Source: Methylomonas rhizoryzae (GTDB lineage: Bacteria > Pseudomonadota > Gammaproteobacteria > Methylococcales > Methylomonadaceae). Taken from it: a stretch of DNA of 64,000 nt. Each line of letters opens with the position of its first letter. Position 1 is the stretch's first letter. The position numbers were made by a program, and so were the translations under genes. Shown here in pieces: positions 34,561-43,901 of this stretch. The notes under the pieces are model-generated. The model was given only the letters and a program-made list of their open reading frames with translations, searched no databases and was not told where the DNA came from. The stretch lies in assembly GCF_008632455.1 (NCBI RefSeq), contig NZ_CP043929.1, positions 1,984,001 to 2,048,000 of the forward strand, given 5' to 3'.

Positions 34561-36765
34561 TTAAATATTTTTGGAACTAATTGCTGCTTGCGCTTTTACG
34601 GAGACAAAATCCAATAGCGTAGCCACATCTAAAATCAGTGCAACTTTACCGCTTCCCAATATAGTGGAGCCTGCCACGCCTTTAATATGCGTGAAAAGCT
34701 TGCTAAGCGGTTTAATGACAGTTTGGAACTCCCCTAATAATTGGTCTACGATTAACCCGGCCTTATTGCCCGCATACTCTACAACTACGATATTTTCCCG
34801 TTTAGGGGTTTCTCCCTCAATTTCGAACAATTGACGCAGTTTGATTAGCGGCAGTACTTCACCTCTTAAATCTACATATTCGCGGTCTTCGGTATCTTCC
34901 GGCAGAGCAACGCACTCAAGAATTCTGTCGAGAGGAATGACGAAAGTAGACGAACCGACTCCTACCATAAATCCATCGATGATGGCTAGCGTCAAAGGTA
35001 GGTGGATTCGCATTGTGGTACCCAGCCCTAATTGACTTTCAACCTCGATACGCCCGCGCAAAGCGGTAACGTTACGTTTAACCACATCCATGCCGACCCC
35101 GCGGCCGGACAAATTCGATATTTGTTGTGCGGTTGAAAAGCCGGGTTCAAAAATTAAGGCATATACCTCTTGATCGCTCAAAACTGCATTGGGGGCAATA
35201 AGCTCGCGTTCTATGGCTTTAGCTAGTATGCGATCACGGTTTAGACCGCCACCGTCGTCCATAACCTCGATTACGATACTGCCTGACGCATGGTAAGCAT
35301 TTAAGCCCAATCTGCCGCGTGGAGGCTTGCCGCGCTCTCTTCTTACTTCAGCTGTTTCGATGCCGTGATCCATGGAGTTGCGCACCAAATGCATGAGCGG
35401 GTCGCCGATTTTTTCTACAACGGATTTGTCGACCTCCGTATCGGCGCCGTTGATTAGCAATTCGATATCTTTCCCTAGCTCTTTACTAACATCCCTAACC
35501 ACTCTATGGAATCGGCTGAATGTGGTTCCGATTGGTACCATGCGCAGTTGGAGAGCACTATCGCGTACTTCCTCAACAAGACGCATCATTTCACCGGTAG
35601 CTTCATGCAGGCGCGCTTCCCTTGTTTCCAAGGCTAGCAAATTGACCCCGGCACCGGCTATAACGAGCTCTCCAATTAGATCGATCAATACATCTAAGCG
35701 TTCGGCATCTACTCGAATACTTTGATTTTCTTTGGCTTTGTTATCCTTAATTTGTTTTTGTTTGTCCAGTGCCGCATTGACTATGGGTTGTTGTACGGCG
35801 TGTTGTTCAACCAAAATTTCGCCGATAGGCTGTTTGGGTTTTACCGAAAGCGCGTCATTTTCCGGAATTCTGTTTTCGCTAACTTGCTGGTTTAAGGCTT
35901 CTTGAAGTTCGCGGTGAGTCAGTGCCCCGCTTTTGACTAATAATTCGCCAAGAAACGCATCGTCTTCCGGTAACTCCTTGATCAAGGCTATGAAATCTTC
36001 AATTTTGCTATCCATCGGCAGGATGCGGATAATGCTGGTGTCTCTGACGAATTCAAAAACGTTTTCTATTTCTTCTTTGCCGGCATTACTTTGCAAATTG
36101 ATTTCAAATCCCAGGTAGCAGGATTCAGGGTCCATTTTTTCCGCGTCAGGCAGGCTTTCGCTAAGGGTAGAAATTTGCCTGATAGAGCCCAAGGTGCCTA
36201 GATAGCGAATAAACGACAAGGGATCCATGCCGTCCCTCAACGAGTCGACGCCAAAGCGGATGGATAGGTGCCAATTGCCGTTTTCAAAGTCGCCGCTTCC
36301 CAGACTTACGACTTGGCTTTGGGGTTCGCTTACAGTAATGGGTTTGTTGCTTGTAGCCGGTTGCGTCAAAAATACTTGTAAGCCTGTTATCAATTCTTGA
36401 CCCGTGGCGATCATGTCCGGATCGGTTTCCATTTGACCATCCGCAACTGCCCGGATAAGCAAGGTGATGTAATCGCAGCAGGGGAGCAGAGCGGCGATTA
36501 ATTCCGAACTGACTGATATAGTGCCGTCGCGTAAGGCATCGAGTACGCTTTCTACGACATGGGTAAACGCTACTATATGGTCAAGACCAAATAAACCGGA
36601 TGAGCCTTTTATGGTGTGTGCAGCTCGAAATATGGCGTTGATTCGCTCGCCGGCATCGGACCCGTCTTCTAGGCTGAGTAGACCGTCCTCCATTTCTTGC
36701 AATAATTCCAGGCTTTCTACAGTGAAAGTGATTAATGCTTCCCGCATTTCGTCATCGATACTCAT
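34561..36765 (-). CDS. cheA: Chemotaxis histidine kinase CheA
   Basis: CheA autophosphorylates on His and passes phosphate to CheY and CheB. The 734-residue protein has an HPt domain with H50 (FRAAHTIKGSSGLFG), a middle region (about 165-260) with a domain that I cannot name confidently, a linker, the dimerisation domain (VDAERLDVLIDLIGELVIAGAGVN), the ATPase domain with LVRNSMDHGIE, VMDDGGGLNRDRI and NLSGRGVGMDVVK, and a C-terminal CheW-like domain. Four bases separate its start codon from the upstream STAS gene stop. A 137-base gap precedes the poly-HAMP receptor gene downstream. Confidence 0.95.
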   Translation of the reverse strand: MSIDDEMREALITFTVESLELLQEMEDGLLSLEDGSDAGERINAIFRAAHTIKGSSGLFGLDHIVAFTHVVESVLDALRDGTISVSSELIAALLPCCDYITLLIRAVADGQMETDPDMIATGQELITGLQVFLTQPATSNKPITVSEPQSQVVSLGSGDFENGNWHLSIRFGVDSLRDGMDPLSFIRYLGTLGSIRQISTLSESLPDAEKMDPESCYLGFEINLQSNAGKEEIENVFEFVRDTSIIRILPMDSKIEDFIALIKELPEDDAFLGELLVKSGALTHRELQEALNQQVSENRIPENDALSVKPKQPIGEILVEQHAVQQPIVNAALDKQKQIKDNKAKENQSIRVDAERLDVLIDLIGELVIAGAGVNLLALETREARLHEATGEMMRLVEEVRDSALQLRMVPIGTTFSRFHRVVRDVSKELGKDIELLINGADTEVDKSVVEKIGDPLMHLVRNSMDHGIETAEVRRERGKPPRGRLGLNAYHASGSIVIEVMDDGGGLNRDRILAKAIERELIAPNAVLSDQEVYALIFEPGFSTAQQISNLSGRGVGMDVVKRNVTALRGRIEVESQLGLGTTMRIHLPLTLAIIDGFMVGVGSSTFVIPLDRILECVALPEDTEDREYVDLRGEVLPLIKLRQLFEIEGETPKRENIVVVEYAGNKAGLIVDQLLGEFQTVIKPLSKLFTHIKGVAGSTILGSGKVALILDVATLLDFVSVKAQAAISSKNI

Positions 36766-36769
36766 ACGG

Positions 36770-37063
36770 CTACCCCTCGTTGCGAGCTAACACTACTTGA
36801 TCGCCGAATGAAGCGGTTAAATTGGTTAGTTCTAGTATTTCCAATACAGTTTTACTGTGAAAAATGAAATGAAGTTTTTTACTTGCTTTATTCGCTTCAC
36901 GCTTAATCAAAATCAAAAGTTGCAGCCCGGCAGTATCCATTTCTACGATCTTGGACAAATCGATTTCCAATTCATTTTCCGAATTAAGAAAATTTAAAAG
37001 CTGCGGTTTCAGCTCTGCTGCAGTAAAAATCGTTAGTTCATCTTCTAAAGTCAGAGTTTGCAT
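36770..37063 (-). CDS. STAS-domain protein in the chemotaxis operon
   Basis: The 97-residue protein is a single STAS (anti-sigma antagonist-like) domain: LTLEDELTIFTAAELKPQLL, LEIDLSKIVEMDTAGLQLLILIKREA. The residue at the usual phosphorylation position is Thr in EMDTAGLQ, where many antagonists have Ser. Small STAS proteins of this kind often sit between cheY and cheA in proteobacterial operons; their role is not settled. In the partner-switching logic this could be the substrate of the HsbR-like kinase/phosphatase at 19700-21430 or of the PAS-PP2C protein at 2248-4491, which is inference. Confidence 0.85.
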   Translation of the reverse strand: MQTLTLEDELTIFTAAELKPQLLNFLNSENELEIDLSKIVEMDTAGLQLLILIKREANKASKKLHFIFHSKTVLEILELTNLTASFGDQVVLARNEG

Positions 37064-37142
37064 GGTATGTAATCGAAATTGACAATATTGAAGAAATAGC
37101 GATTTCAGGGCAGTCTGTAAATGGCTGCAACTCTTAAATTCG

Positions 37143-37511
37143 CTAAGGCAAAATAAGTTTAGATACGGCCGCTAACATTTGCGCCGGCTGAAAGGGTTTT
37201 ACCACCCAGGCTTTAGCGCCGGCTGCTTGACCTTCCTGTTTCTTAGTTTCTTGAGATTCGGTGGTTAACATGATGATAGGAGTGAATTTATAGGCCGCTA
37301 GCTTCTTAACTTCTTTAACAAAGGTAATGCCATCCATATTAGGCATGTTCACGTCCGAAATGATCAGATGTACTTTCTGGCCGGTTAATTTCGACAAAGC
37401 GTCTTTGCCATCCACGCCTTCGATAACATCGTAACCGGCTCCGGTAAGAGCGATTTTTACGACCTGCCTGACTGACGCCGAATCGTCAACGATCAAAATA
37501 GTTTTCGACAT
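37143..37511 (-). CDS. cheY: Chemotaxis response regulator CheY
   Basis: This is a 122-residue stand-alone receiver with phosphoacceptor D53 (LIISDVNMPNMDG), acidic pair D9-D10 and the conserved Lys in WVVKPFQPAQ. It probably binds the flagellar or pilus motor switch. It starts immediately after the short MCP gene (12 bases) and is followed by a 79-base gap before STAS. No cheZ is present, so phosphate removal must depend on other proteins or intrinsic hydrolysis. Confidence 0.93.
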   Translation of the reverse strand: MSKTILIVDDSASVRQVVKIALTGAGYDVIEGVDGKDALSKLTGQKVHLIISDVNMPNMDGITFVKEVKKLAAYKFTPIIMLTTESQETKKQEGQAAGAKAWVVKPFQPAQMLAAVSKLILP

Positions 37512-37523
37512 AATTTGAAAATC

Positions 37524-38612
37524 CTAGAAAAATGTAATTTCGTCATTGGTGGTGGAAGAAGAATTCGTGCCCCCGTGCGCATGATGTTCGCTTTCCATCG
37601 TGTAGCTGCTTCTTAAAGCGTTCAGCATGGCGTTAATATTCAGGGGTTTCAGTTTTTCAAGTTCCGTGCTGTGGCTAGCGTTTACGTGATGCGGAAATTC
37701 GTTAATGCTATCGCGGACATGGGACAGAATTTGTCCTATGCGATCTTGAAACTGGAACTGAATCAGAGATTGATCGATTTCTTGTTTTATTTTTTGGGCC
37801 GATACACCTAAATGACTTGAATCATTTTGCAAGTTTTCGAAAATCGAGCGCAGATCTCCAAGTACCGATTGTATGTTGCTTCTTGCGGATTCGATGGAGT
37901 TGATCTCGTTTTCAGCACTTTTTTCCACCGCACTGAGCGCGGCATTCATCGCATTATTAATTTGGTCGACTTTCGAGCCTATCATTTTCCCGGTTTCCCC
38001 GGATTGGTTGGATAACTTTCTTACTTCGTCGGCTACCACGGCGAATCCTCTTCCCGCTTCTCCGGCTCGTGCGGCTTCGATTGCGGCATTTAATGCAATC
38101 AGATTGGTTTGGTCGGCAATCCTTGCCACTTCTTTGGCCATGTTTTTTAGCTCGTCTATAAAGCCGGCCAGCGAGCGTATACGCTCCAGAACCAGTGTGT
38201 TTTGTTTTAGCGAGAGTTCTTGTGAGTTGACCACTTCTTCCAGACGGCTATTGCTGGATAGAAAAATATCTTCGTGACGTTCGGAAAAGGTGCTGCCGGA
38301 AGATTTTAAAACGTTATCGAGGTTGCGGGTAATGACTGCGAATTGAGTGGTTAAGTCTCCGACTGCCTGTTCCATCTGTAGTCTGGAGTTCTCGATATGC
38401 TGTGACCATGTGGGGATAATGTCTTCTGCGAACGCGTTTACGCTCCGTAAATAGTGCTTTACGGTGTCGAGCACGTCCGTTTGCGAAGATTTGTTATCGG
38501 TTTCGGTACTCTGTTTGTATTGGTTTTCTGCGCTACTGCGACCCAACCAAAAACCGATACTTCCGGCAAATACGACTGCTAAGAGCGAGATTGCAATTTC
38601 GATGATAGACAT
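37524..38612 (-). CDS. Short membrane-anchored MCP without sensor domain
   Basis: The 362-residue protein has one N-terminal helix (IEIAISLLAVVFAGSIGFWLG), then a hydrophilic helical region and a signalling domain with the tip IADQTNLIALNAAIEAARAGEAGRGFAVVADEVRKL. There is no periplasmic domain, second TM or HAMP. After the signalling helices come QFQDRIGQILSHVRDSI and a His/Ser-rich linker ending NDEITFF. It is the promoter-proximal gene of the che operon. Proteins of this kind may sense cytoplasmic conditions or scaffold arrays. Confidence 0.88.
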   Translation of the reverse strand: MSIIEIAISLLAVVFAGSIGFWLGRSSAENQYKQSTETDNKSSQTDVLDTVKHYLRSVNAFAEDIIPTWSQHIENSRLQMEQAVGDLTTQFAVITRNLDNVLKSSGSTFSERHEDIFLSSNSRLEEVVNSQELSLKQNTLVLERIRSLAGFIDELKNMAKEVARIADQTNLIALNAAIEAARAGEAGRGFAVVADEVRKLSNQSGETGKMIGSKVDQINNAMNAALSAVEKSAENEINSIESARSNIQSVLGDLRSIFENLQNDSSHLGVSAQKIKQEIDQSLIQFQFQDRIGQILSHVRDSINEFPHHVNASHSTELEKLKPLNINAMLNALRSSYTMESEHHAHGGTNSSSTTNDEITFF

Positions 38613-38802
38613 GACTTCCTTAAAATTCGTGTCGACGGACTAAGCTAGCCTTGTGAGTAAGGCATATCAAGAACAATGAAGGCAAACTGTGATGCTTTCA
38701 GGCATTTACTTTTACTAAATAAAGCTAGCGGCTTTGCCAGTTGCAGCACAGGTGAGTTTAGGCGACAAACGGCAGAGTGCAACGTGCGGGGCTAGATCAG
38801 GC

Positions 38803-41682
38803 CTATGTTGTTCGGTTCAGCATGATGTGTTCCCAAATCGCATCGACTTTGCCGCGCAGCTTATCGAATTCTTGCGGGCTGGCCACAGCGCGTTCGCCTT
38901 GTAAAATTTGATGGTGGGCGAAATTTCGGTAGGCTTTGTATGCTTCTTTTAGGGCATGTGCGTCGTCCGAGTTCAAGAAGCCGTCTTGAGTCAGTGACTC
39001 CAGAATTCTGATGTTGTCGGTATAAATTGTTAACTTTGCGTTATGTTGTGCTCTAGCCAGTACCCCGAATTGGACCAAAAACTCAATGTCTGCCATGCCG
39101 CCTTTACTCTGCTTTAAGTCAAACGCGTCTGCGGATTCATCGGCGAGGTGAGTGCGCATTTTTTCCCGCATTTCCGCTACTTGCTGTTTCAGCTGTCGGG
39201 TGTCTCTAGGTAAGGCCAAAATGCGGGCCCGGATGCTTTGGTACTCTTCTTGCATGTTGACATCGCCGCTAATAAATCGCGCTCTAACCAGCGCTTGATG
39301 TTCCCAAGTCCAGGCTTGATTGCGCAGATAGTCCTCGTAATGGTCAATATGGGTGACCAACAGCCCGGAATCGCCGTTCGGACGCAAGCGAAGGTCGCAT
39401 TCATAAAGTATTCCGGATAGCATTTTGGTGTCCAAAATATGCCGAATCTTTTGACCGAGCTGGATGTAAAACTGCGCACAGCTGATCGATTTGGGGCCGT
39501 CCGTCATCGCCAAATCGTCTTGGCATCGATACAAGAACACCAAATCCAAATCGGAGGCATAGCCTAATTCGATTCCCCCTAATTTACCGAAACCGATGAC
39601 GCCGAATCCGCTGATTTGTTGCGCGGATGCGCCGGGCGGGCAGCCGTATTTGTCAATTGACATTGACCAAGCACGCATCACGACTTGATCTAATACGACC
39701 TCTGCGATCCATGTCAAATAGTCGCTAACCACCATCACAGGAATGACGCTCATGACGTCCGCTGCAGCGACGCGCAGAACGTTGATGTGCTTGAACTGGC
39801 GAAGAGCAATCATCAAGGCTTCGCTGTCGCGGCTCTCCAACTTATCCAGCTCGCGTTGCAGGTCTTGCGCTAGAGCCGCTTTGTTTAACGGCTGATAAAG
39901 CGCCGCAGGATCCAGTAATTCGTCGAATAAAATCGGATACTTACCCAGGTAATCGCAGATCCAAGAGCTGGCGGACGCCAAGCGTACCAGTTGGTTTAGC
40001 GCGTCCGGGTTTTCCGCAAGCAAGGCTAAATACACGCTACGGCCGGAAACCGCGGAAAACAACGCCAATACCCGTTTAAGCGTGACTTCGCGCGTTTCGA
40101 TGTTGGCAATGGTTTCGAGAGCCAAAGGCATCAAGCGATCAAGAAAGTTGGCGCCTTTGTTGGTCAACTTTTTGACCGCGCTTGAGGTTTTGAAGTCTTG
40201 TAGGGCTTTAAAGGTGTCCTCTGCATCGATATAGCCGCATTCCCCCAGTAAGGCCAAGCAGCGTACCGGATCTACGCCGCTCCAGATTACTTTGGACGAT
40301 TGGTGCTGACGATCTTGTTCGGATAAAGAAAATACCTGCTCGAAAATGCCGTGCACGCCTTGCCGAACACTATCCAATCGCGCCTTGAAGCTAGGCCAAT
40401 CGTTATAACCCAACGAATAAGCCAGTATCATTTGATAGGCTTCTTGCTTGGGCAGATCGTGGGTTTGTTTGTCTTGGAACGCTTGGATATGATTTTCGAC
40501 CTGACGCAAAAAACGATAGGCTTCTGTCAATAACGACACATCGTTGTGTGTCATCAGCTGTAGCTCGGCCAAGGATTTTAATACCGCCTGAATTTCACGT
40601 TGCTGCAAACGGGGTTCCCGCCCGCCGCGTATCAGTTGGAAGGCTTGGCCTATGAACTCGATTTCACGGATGCCGCCGGGGCCGAGTTTGACGTTATCCA
40701 AACGGTCTTTACGTTTGAGTTCTTGGGTGATTTGAAATTTGAGCGCACGCAGTTCTTCGAACGCACCGTAGTCCAAATAACGGCGATACACGAAGGGTTT
40801 GATGATGCCGGCCAGTTGTTGGCCGGTGACGAAGTCGCCCGCTACCTGACGCGCCTTGATCATGGCGTAACGTTCCCACTCTCGTGCTTGGGACAGATAG
40901 TATTTTTCCATGCCGTCGAAATCCATCAGCAATGGGCCGCTGTCTCCAAACGGACGCAAGCGCACATCGGTTCGGAATACAAAGCCGTCTACGGTGGTTT
41001 CATCCAGCAATTTGATCAAGGAGCGGCAGATTCTGGTAAAAAACTCGCCGTAACTGATTTCTTTTCTCTCGGTTAACAGGCCGTCTTCGGCAAACCCGAA
41101 AATCAAATCGATGTCGGACGAGAAATTCAGTTCGGCGGCACCGAGTTTCCCCATGCCCAGAACGACGATATTGAGAGGATGGCCGGCGCGGCTGATAGGC
41201 GTGCCCCAACGCTGACAAGCTTGCGCGTAACAAAAATCCAACCCCGAGCGGATGCAACAATCGGCTAGCTCGCTTAAATCGGCCAGCGTTTCGTCCAGGT
41301 CCGCCCAGCCGGCTAAATCCCGCCAGGCGATGCGCAGCATCTCTCGCCGCCTAAACTGTCTTAGGCGTTTAGCTAGCGCGGCTTCGGAGTCAACTTCAAA
41401 TTGTGCCGTGGTCGAGGCATAGCTTTGGCGTCGTACGGGCGAGAATAGGTCGCCGCTTTCAACTAAATCCTTGATTATTGCAGGTTCTTTCAGCCAATTT
41501 TCCAATACGAACTGACTGCATAAGCATACTTTCGGCGCCGATTGTTTGATTCTTTCGTCTCGGCATATGTCAAGATCGGCTGCGGACAGGGTAGCGGCCA
41601 ACTTGGCGTAAAGCGGCTCGGCATGTTCGCGTAGGGTAGCGGGCAGATCGGCGGGTATGGGTAACACGGTATTTTGCAGCAT
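38803..41682 (-). CDS. glnE: Bifunctional glutamine synthetase adenylyltransferase/deadenylylase
   Basis: GlnE adds and removes AMP on glutamine synthetase in answer to PII and glutamine. The roughly 959-residue protein has two nucleotidyltransferase domains, each with the GKLG...SDxD motif: GMGKLGAAELNFSSDIDLIFGF in the N-terminal (deadenylylase) half and GFGKLGGIELGYASDLDLVFLY in the C-terminal (adenylylase) half, plus RLRPFGDSGPL and LRLRPNGDSGLLV. The ATG at 41682 is chosen; a TTG 42 bases upstream is the alternative. No PII gene is nearby. Confidence 0.96.
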   Translation of the reverse strand: MLQNTVLPIPADLPATLREHAEPLYAKLAATLSAADLDICRDERIKQSAPKVCLCSQFVLENWLKEPAIIKDLVESGDLFSPVRRQSYASTTAQFEVDSEAALAKRLRQFRRREMLRIAWRDLAGWADLDETLADLSELADCCIRSGLDFCYAQACQRWGTPISRAGHPLNIVVLGMGKLGAAELNFSSDIDLIFGFAEDGLLTERKEISYGEFFTRICRSLIKLLDETTVDGFVFRTDVRLRPFGDSGPLLMDFDGMEKYYLSQAREWERYAMIKARQVAGDFVTGQQLAGIIKPFVYRRYLDYGAFEELRALKFQITQELKRKDRLDNVKLGPGGIREIEFIGQAFQLIRGGREPRLQQREIQAVLKSLAELQLMTHNDVSLLTEAYRFLRQVENHIQAFQDKQTHDLPKQEAYQMILAYSLGYNDWPSFKARLDSVRQGVHGIFEQVFSLSEQDRQHQSSKVIWSGVDPVRCLALLGECGYIDAEDTFKALQDFKTSSAVKKLTNKGANFLDRLMPLALETIANIETREVTLKRVLALFSAVSGRSVYLALLAENPDALNQLVRLASASSWICDYLGKYPILFDELLDPAALYQPLNKAALAQDLQRELDKLESRDSEALMIALRQFKHINVLRVAAADVMSVIPVMVVSDYLTWIAEVVLDQVVMRAWSMSIDKYGCPPGASAQQISGFGVIGFGKLGGIELGYASDLDLVFLYRCQDDLAMTDGPKSISCAQFYIQLGQKIRHILDTKMLSGILYECDLRLRPNGDSGLLVTHIDHYEDYLRNQAWTWEHQALVRARFISGDVNMQEEYQSIRARILALPRDTRQLKQQVAEMREKMRTHLADESADAFDLKQSKGGMADIEFLVQFGVLARAQHNAKLTIYTDNIRILESLTQDGFLNSDDAHALKEAYKAYRNFAHHQILQGERAVASPQEFDKLRGKVDAIWEHIMLNRTT

Positions 41683-41911
41683 GGGGATAAGCGATCTCCG
41701 GAAATCAAGCGGAGCGAAGGCCAAGCGACCGAGTGTCGCGAAGACGAGGACCGGGACGCTAACATCAATGCGTTTAAGTTAAAAAGGGTAGGTGCGCATT
41801 GATTCGCATTGTTGGCGGCATCGGGTCGAATACATTCAACCCTGCATTTGCTACAAACGGCTTAACTTTACGGCGATGGTGCTGACAGGCCCCGGTTCGC
41901 TTGCTGCGGTG

Positions 41912-42379
41912 TTACATTTGCGATTGCAGATAGTTTTGCAAGCCGATATGGCTTATCAGGTTTAACTGCTGTTCCAACCAATGGGCATGGTCGTGTTCGG
42001 TATCGTCCAACATGGCGCGAAGAATTTCCCGGGTGACGTAATCTTGCACGGATTCGCAATATGCCATGACCTTACGCAGATGCTGCACGACGGACAATTC
42101 GACGTTCAGGTCGTTTTTCAACATTTCTTCGACGTCACGGCCTACTTGCAATGGATCGCGCTTGGTCAAATCCGGCGTCCCTTCCAAGAACAGAATGCGT
42201 TTGATCAGTGCGTCGGCGTGGTTGGTTTCGTCTTGAACTTCGTGAGCGATGCGCTCGGATAGTTTGTGATAACCCCAGTTTTCATACATGCGCGAATGCA
42301 CGAAATATTGGTCGATGGCGGTCAGTTCGCCGGCGAGCAAGTCGTTGAGATGAGCGATAACTTGATCATTACCTTTCAT
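41912..42379 (-). CDS. bfr: Bacterioferritin subunit without the haem-ligand Met
   Basis: This 155-residue ferritin-like protein forms 24-subunit iron-storage cages. The ferroxidase ligands are present: E18 (AGELTAI), E51 and H54 (DETNHAD), E94 (NVELSVV) and E128/H131 (TEHDHAHW). Met52, which ligates haem b between two subunits in E. coli Bfr, is replaced by Thr. Such subunits occur in organisms with two bacterioferritins, where the other subunit binds haem. No second bfr is in the window. The end LQNYLQSQM is typical of the family. Confidence 0.94.
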   Translation of the reverse strand: MKGNDQVIAHLNDLLAGELTAIDQYFVHSRMYENWGYHKLSERIAHEVQDETNHADALIKRILFLEGTPDLTKRDPLQVGRDVEEMLKNDLNVELSVVQHLRKVMAYCESVQDYVTREILRAMLDDTEHDHAHWLEQQLNLISHIGLQNYLQSQM

Positions 42380-42489
42380 AAAACCCCCTGAGTTTTAAAT
42401 TTAGTTGGAATCCTCGTCTGGTGCGCCAGTGTAACATTTCGTTAACCATGCTTTGAGTGTGTTTTTGTGTGATCACAGGAAACAGGCCG

Positions 42490-43275
42490 TCAGCGGTCGA
42501 TAGTCCACTGGTAGTCGACGGTAAGCGGGGCATGATCGCTAAAGCGTTGTGCTTTATAAATACTGACGGCTGTAGCCGAGCGGGCAAGTTCCGGCGTCGA
42601 AATGTGATAGTCGATACGCCAACCGACATTCTTCGTCCAGGCTTGGCCGCGATTGCTCCACCAAGTGTAGCAAGCCTCGGTTGCATCCGGGTGCAGCCGG
42701 CGATAAACGTCCACCCATTCCAATTCGCTTAACACCTTGCCGAACCATTCGCGTTCTTCCGGCAGGAAACCGGAGTTTTTCCGATTGCCCCGCCAATTTT
42801 TCAAGTCTTGTTCTTTGTGGGCAATATTCCAGTCACCGCAGATCACGATTTGCCGCCCGGAGTTTCTCAGCTGTTGCAGATGCCGGAAAAAGCGGGCCAT
42901 GACGCTGAACTTCACGGCTTGTCGTTCCTCGCCGCTGGAACCGGAGGGCAGATACAAGGAAATCACCGACAGATTACCGAAGCGGGCTTCCAAATAACGG
43001 CCTTCCGCATCAATGTCCGGGTAGCCCAGGCCTTCGATGATGCAATCCGCCGGTAAGCGGCTGTATAGGCCGACCCCGCTGTAACCTTTCTTGGCGGCAT
43101 AATGAAAGTAACCGTGGTAATTGTCGGGATTTTGCATGTGCGCCGTCAGGTCAGCCGCTTGAGCTTTGAGCTCCTGCAGACAAACGAAATCGGCGTTTTG
43201 CATGGTCAACCATGTGTACAAACCTTTGTTGGCGGCCGAACGGATACCGTTTAAATTCAGGGAAATTATGCGCAT
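42490..43275 (-). CDS. xth: Exodeoxyribonuclease III
   Basis: Exonuclease III/AP endonuclease acts in base-excision repair. The 261-residue protein has LNLNGIRSA, the metal ligand Glu in FVCLQELKAQ, CGDWNIAHKEQDLKN, the WWSNRGQAW...GWRIDYHI segment and the catalytic SDHAPLTVDY at the end. It is encoded 30 bases after the lipoprotein gene of the lipid transport cluster and may share that transcript. Confidence 0.95.
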   Translation of the reverse strand: MRIISLNLNGIRSAANKGLYTWLTMQNADFVCLQELKAQAADLTAHMQNPDNYHGYFHYAAKKGYSGVGLYSRLPADCIIEGLGYPDIDAEGRYLEARFGNLSVISLYLPSGSSGEERQAVKFSVMARFFRHLQQLRNSGRQIVICGDWNIAHKEQDLKNWRGNRKNSGFLPEEREWFGKVLSELEWVDVYRRLHPDATEACYTWWSNRGQAWTKNVGWRIDYHISTPELARSATAVSIYKAQRFSDHAPLTVDYQWTIDR

Positions 43276-43305
43276 GGCAAGTGAGGCCGACGGTGGTCGG
43301 TAGGG

Positions 43306-43896
43306 TTATCGGCGTAGCAGTGACTTTACATTATCCGCGAGTTTGCCGCTCAATTGGTTCAAGCAGGTATTCAAGGCGGCGACTTGATCTGCGGCCGTAT
43401 CGCCGCGAACGAGTTGCGCGCAATTAAATGGTGTCTGCACTAACTGCTTGCCCTGTTGGCTGATCAGCCAATCGGCGTTCAGGATTGCCTGGTTCAGCCC
43501 ATCCCTGTGAAATTGCAGCACGTTTAGCGCGATTTTATAAGTAGTTTGGTCGGCCAGCGGCGAATGCGGCGGCAGAACCTTGGCGCCTAACGCGTTTTGC
43601 AAGTCGATAGTCAGAACCCGGCCGATGTTGTCGTCCAAAGGCTCGGCCCAGCGGTTGAATTCATCTAAGCGGTAGCGGTTGTCAGCGGTTGCATAAACCA
43701 GTTGCGCTCGGTCCAAATACGCCGGAATTTTGATCGGCCCGAGTTCCAGCGTCACGGGCAAAAAGCCGGCCGCCTCTCGTTGATGCGGCATCGGCAGCGG
43801 TTCCAGCAAAAAAAAATTAGCGGCCGGAGTCGAGGCGCAGCCCCATAAGGCGAGTAACAATATCGGAAAACAGCGCGGCAGAGGTATTGGTTTCAT
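43306..43896 (-). CDS. ABC transport auxiliary lipoprotein (PqiC-like)
   Basis: The 196-residue protein has a lipoprotein signal peptide with the lipobox LLALWGC (Cys at about residue 20) and the DUF330/PqiC-type body: FFLLEP, LGPIKIPAYLDRAQLVYATADNRYRLDEFNRWAEPLDDNIGRVL. These lipoproteins work with MCE proteins and their ABC transporter in moving phospholipids across the envelope. The gene starts five bases after the MCE gene stop. Confidence 0.9.
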   Translation of the reverse strand: MKPIPLPRCFPILLLALWGCASTPAANFFLLEPLPMPHQREAAGFLPVTLELGPIKIPAYLDRAQLVYATADNRYRLDEFNRWAEPLDDNIGRVLTIDLQNALGAKVLPPHSPLADQTTYKIALNVLQFHRDGLNQAILNADWLISQQGKQLVQTPFNCAQLVRGDTAADQVAALNTCLNQLSGKLADNVKSLLRR

Positions 43897-43901
43897 GGTG
43901 G

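Noticed and set aside
38613..38802. Sigma-28 promoter for the che operon
   Set aside because: No TAAA-N15-GCCGATAA-like match was found in the gap upstream of the short MCP gene.
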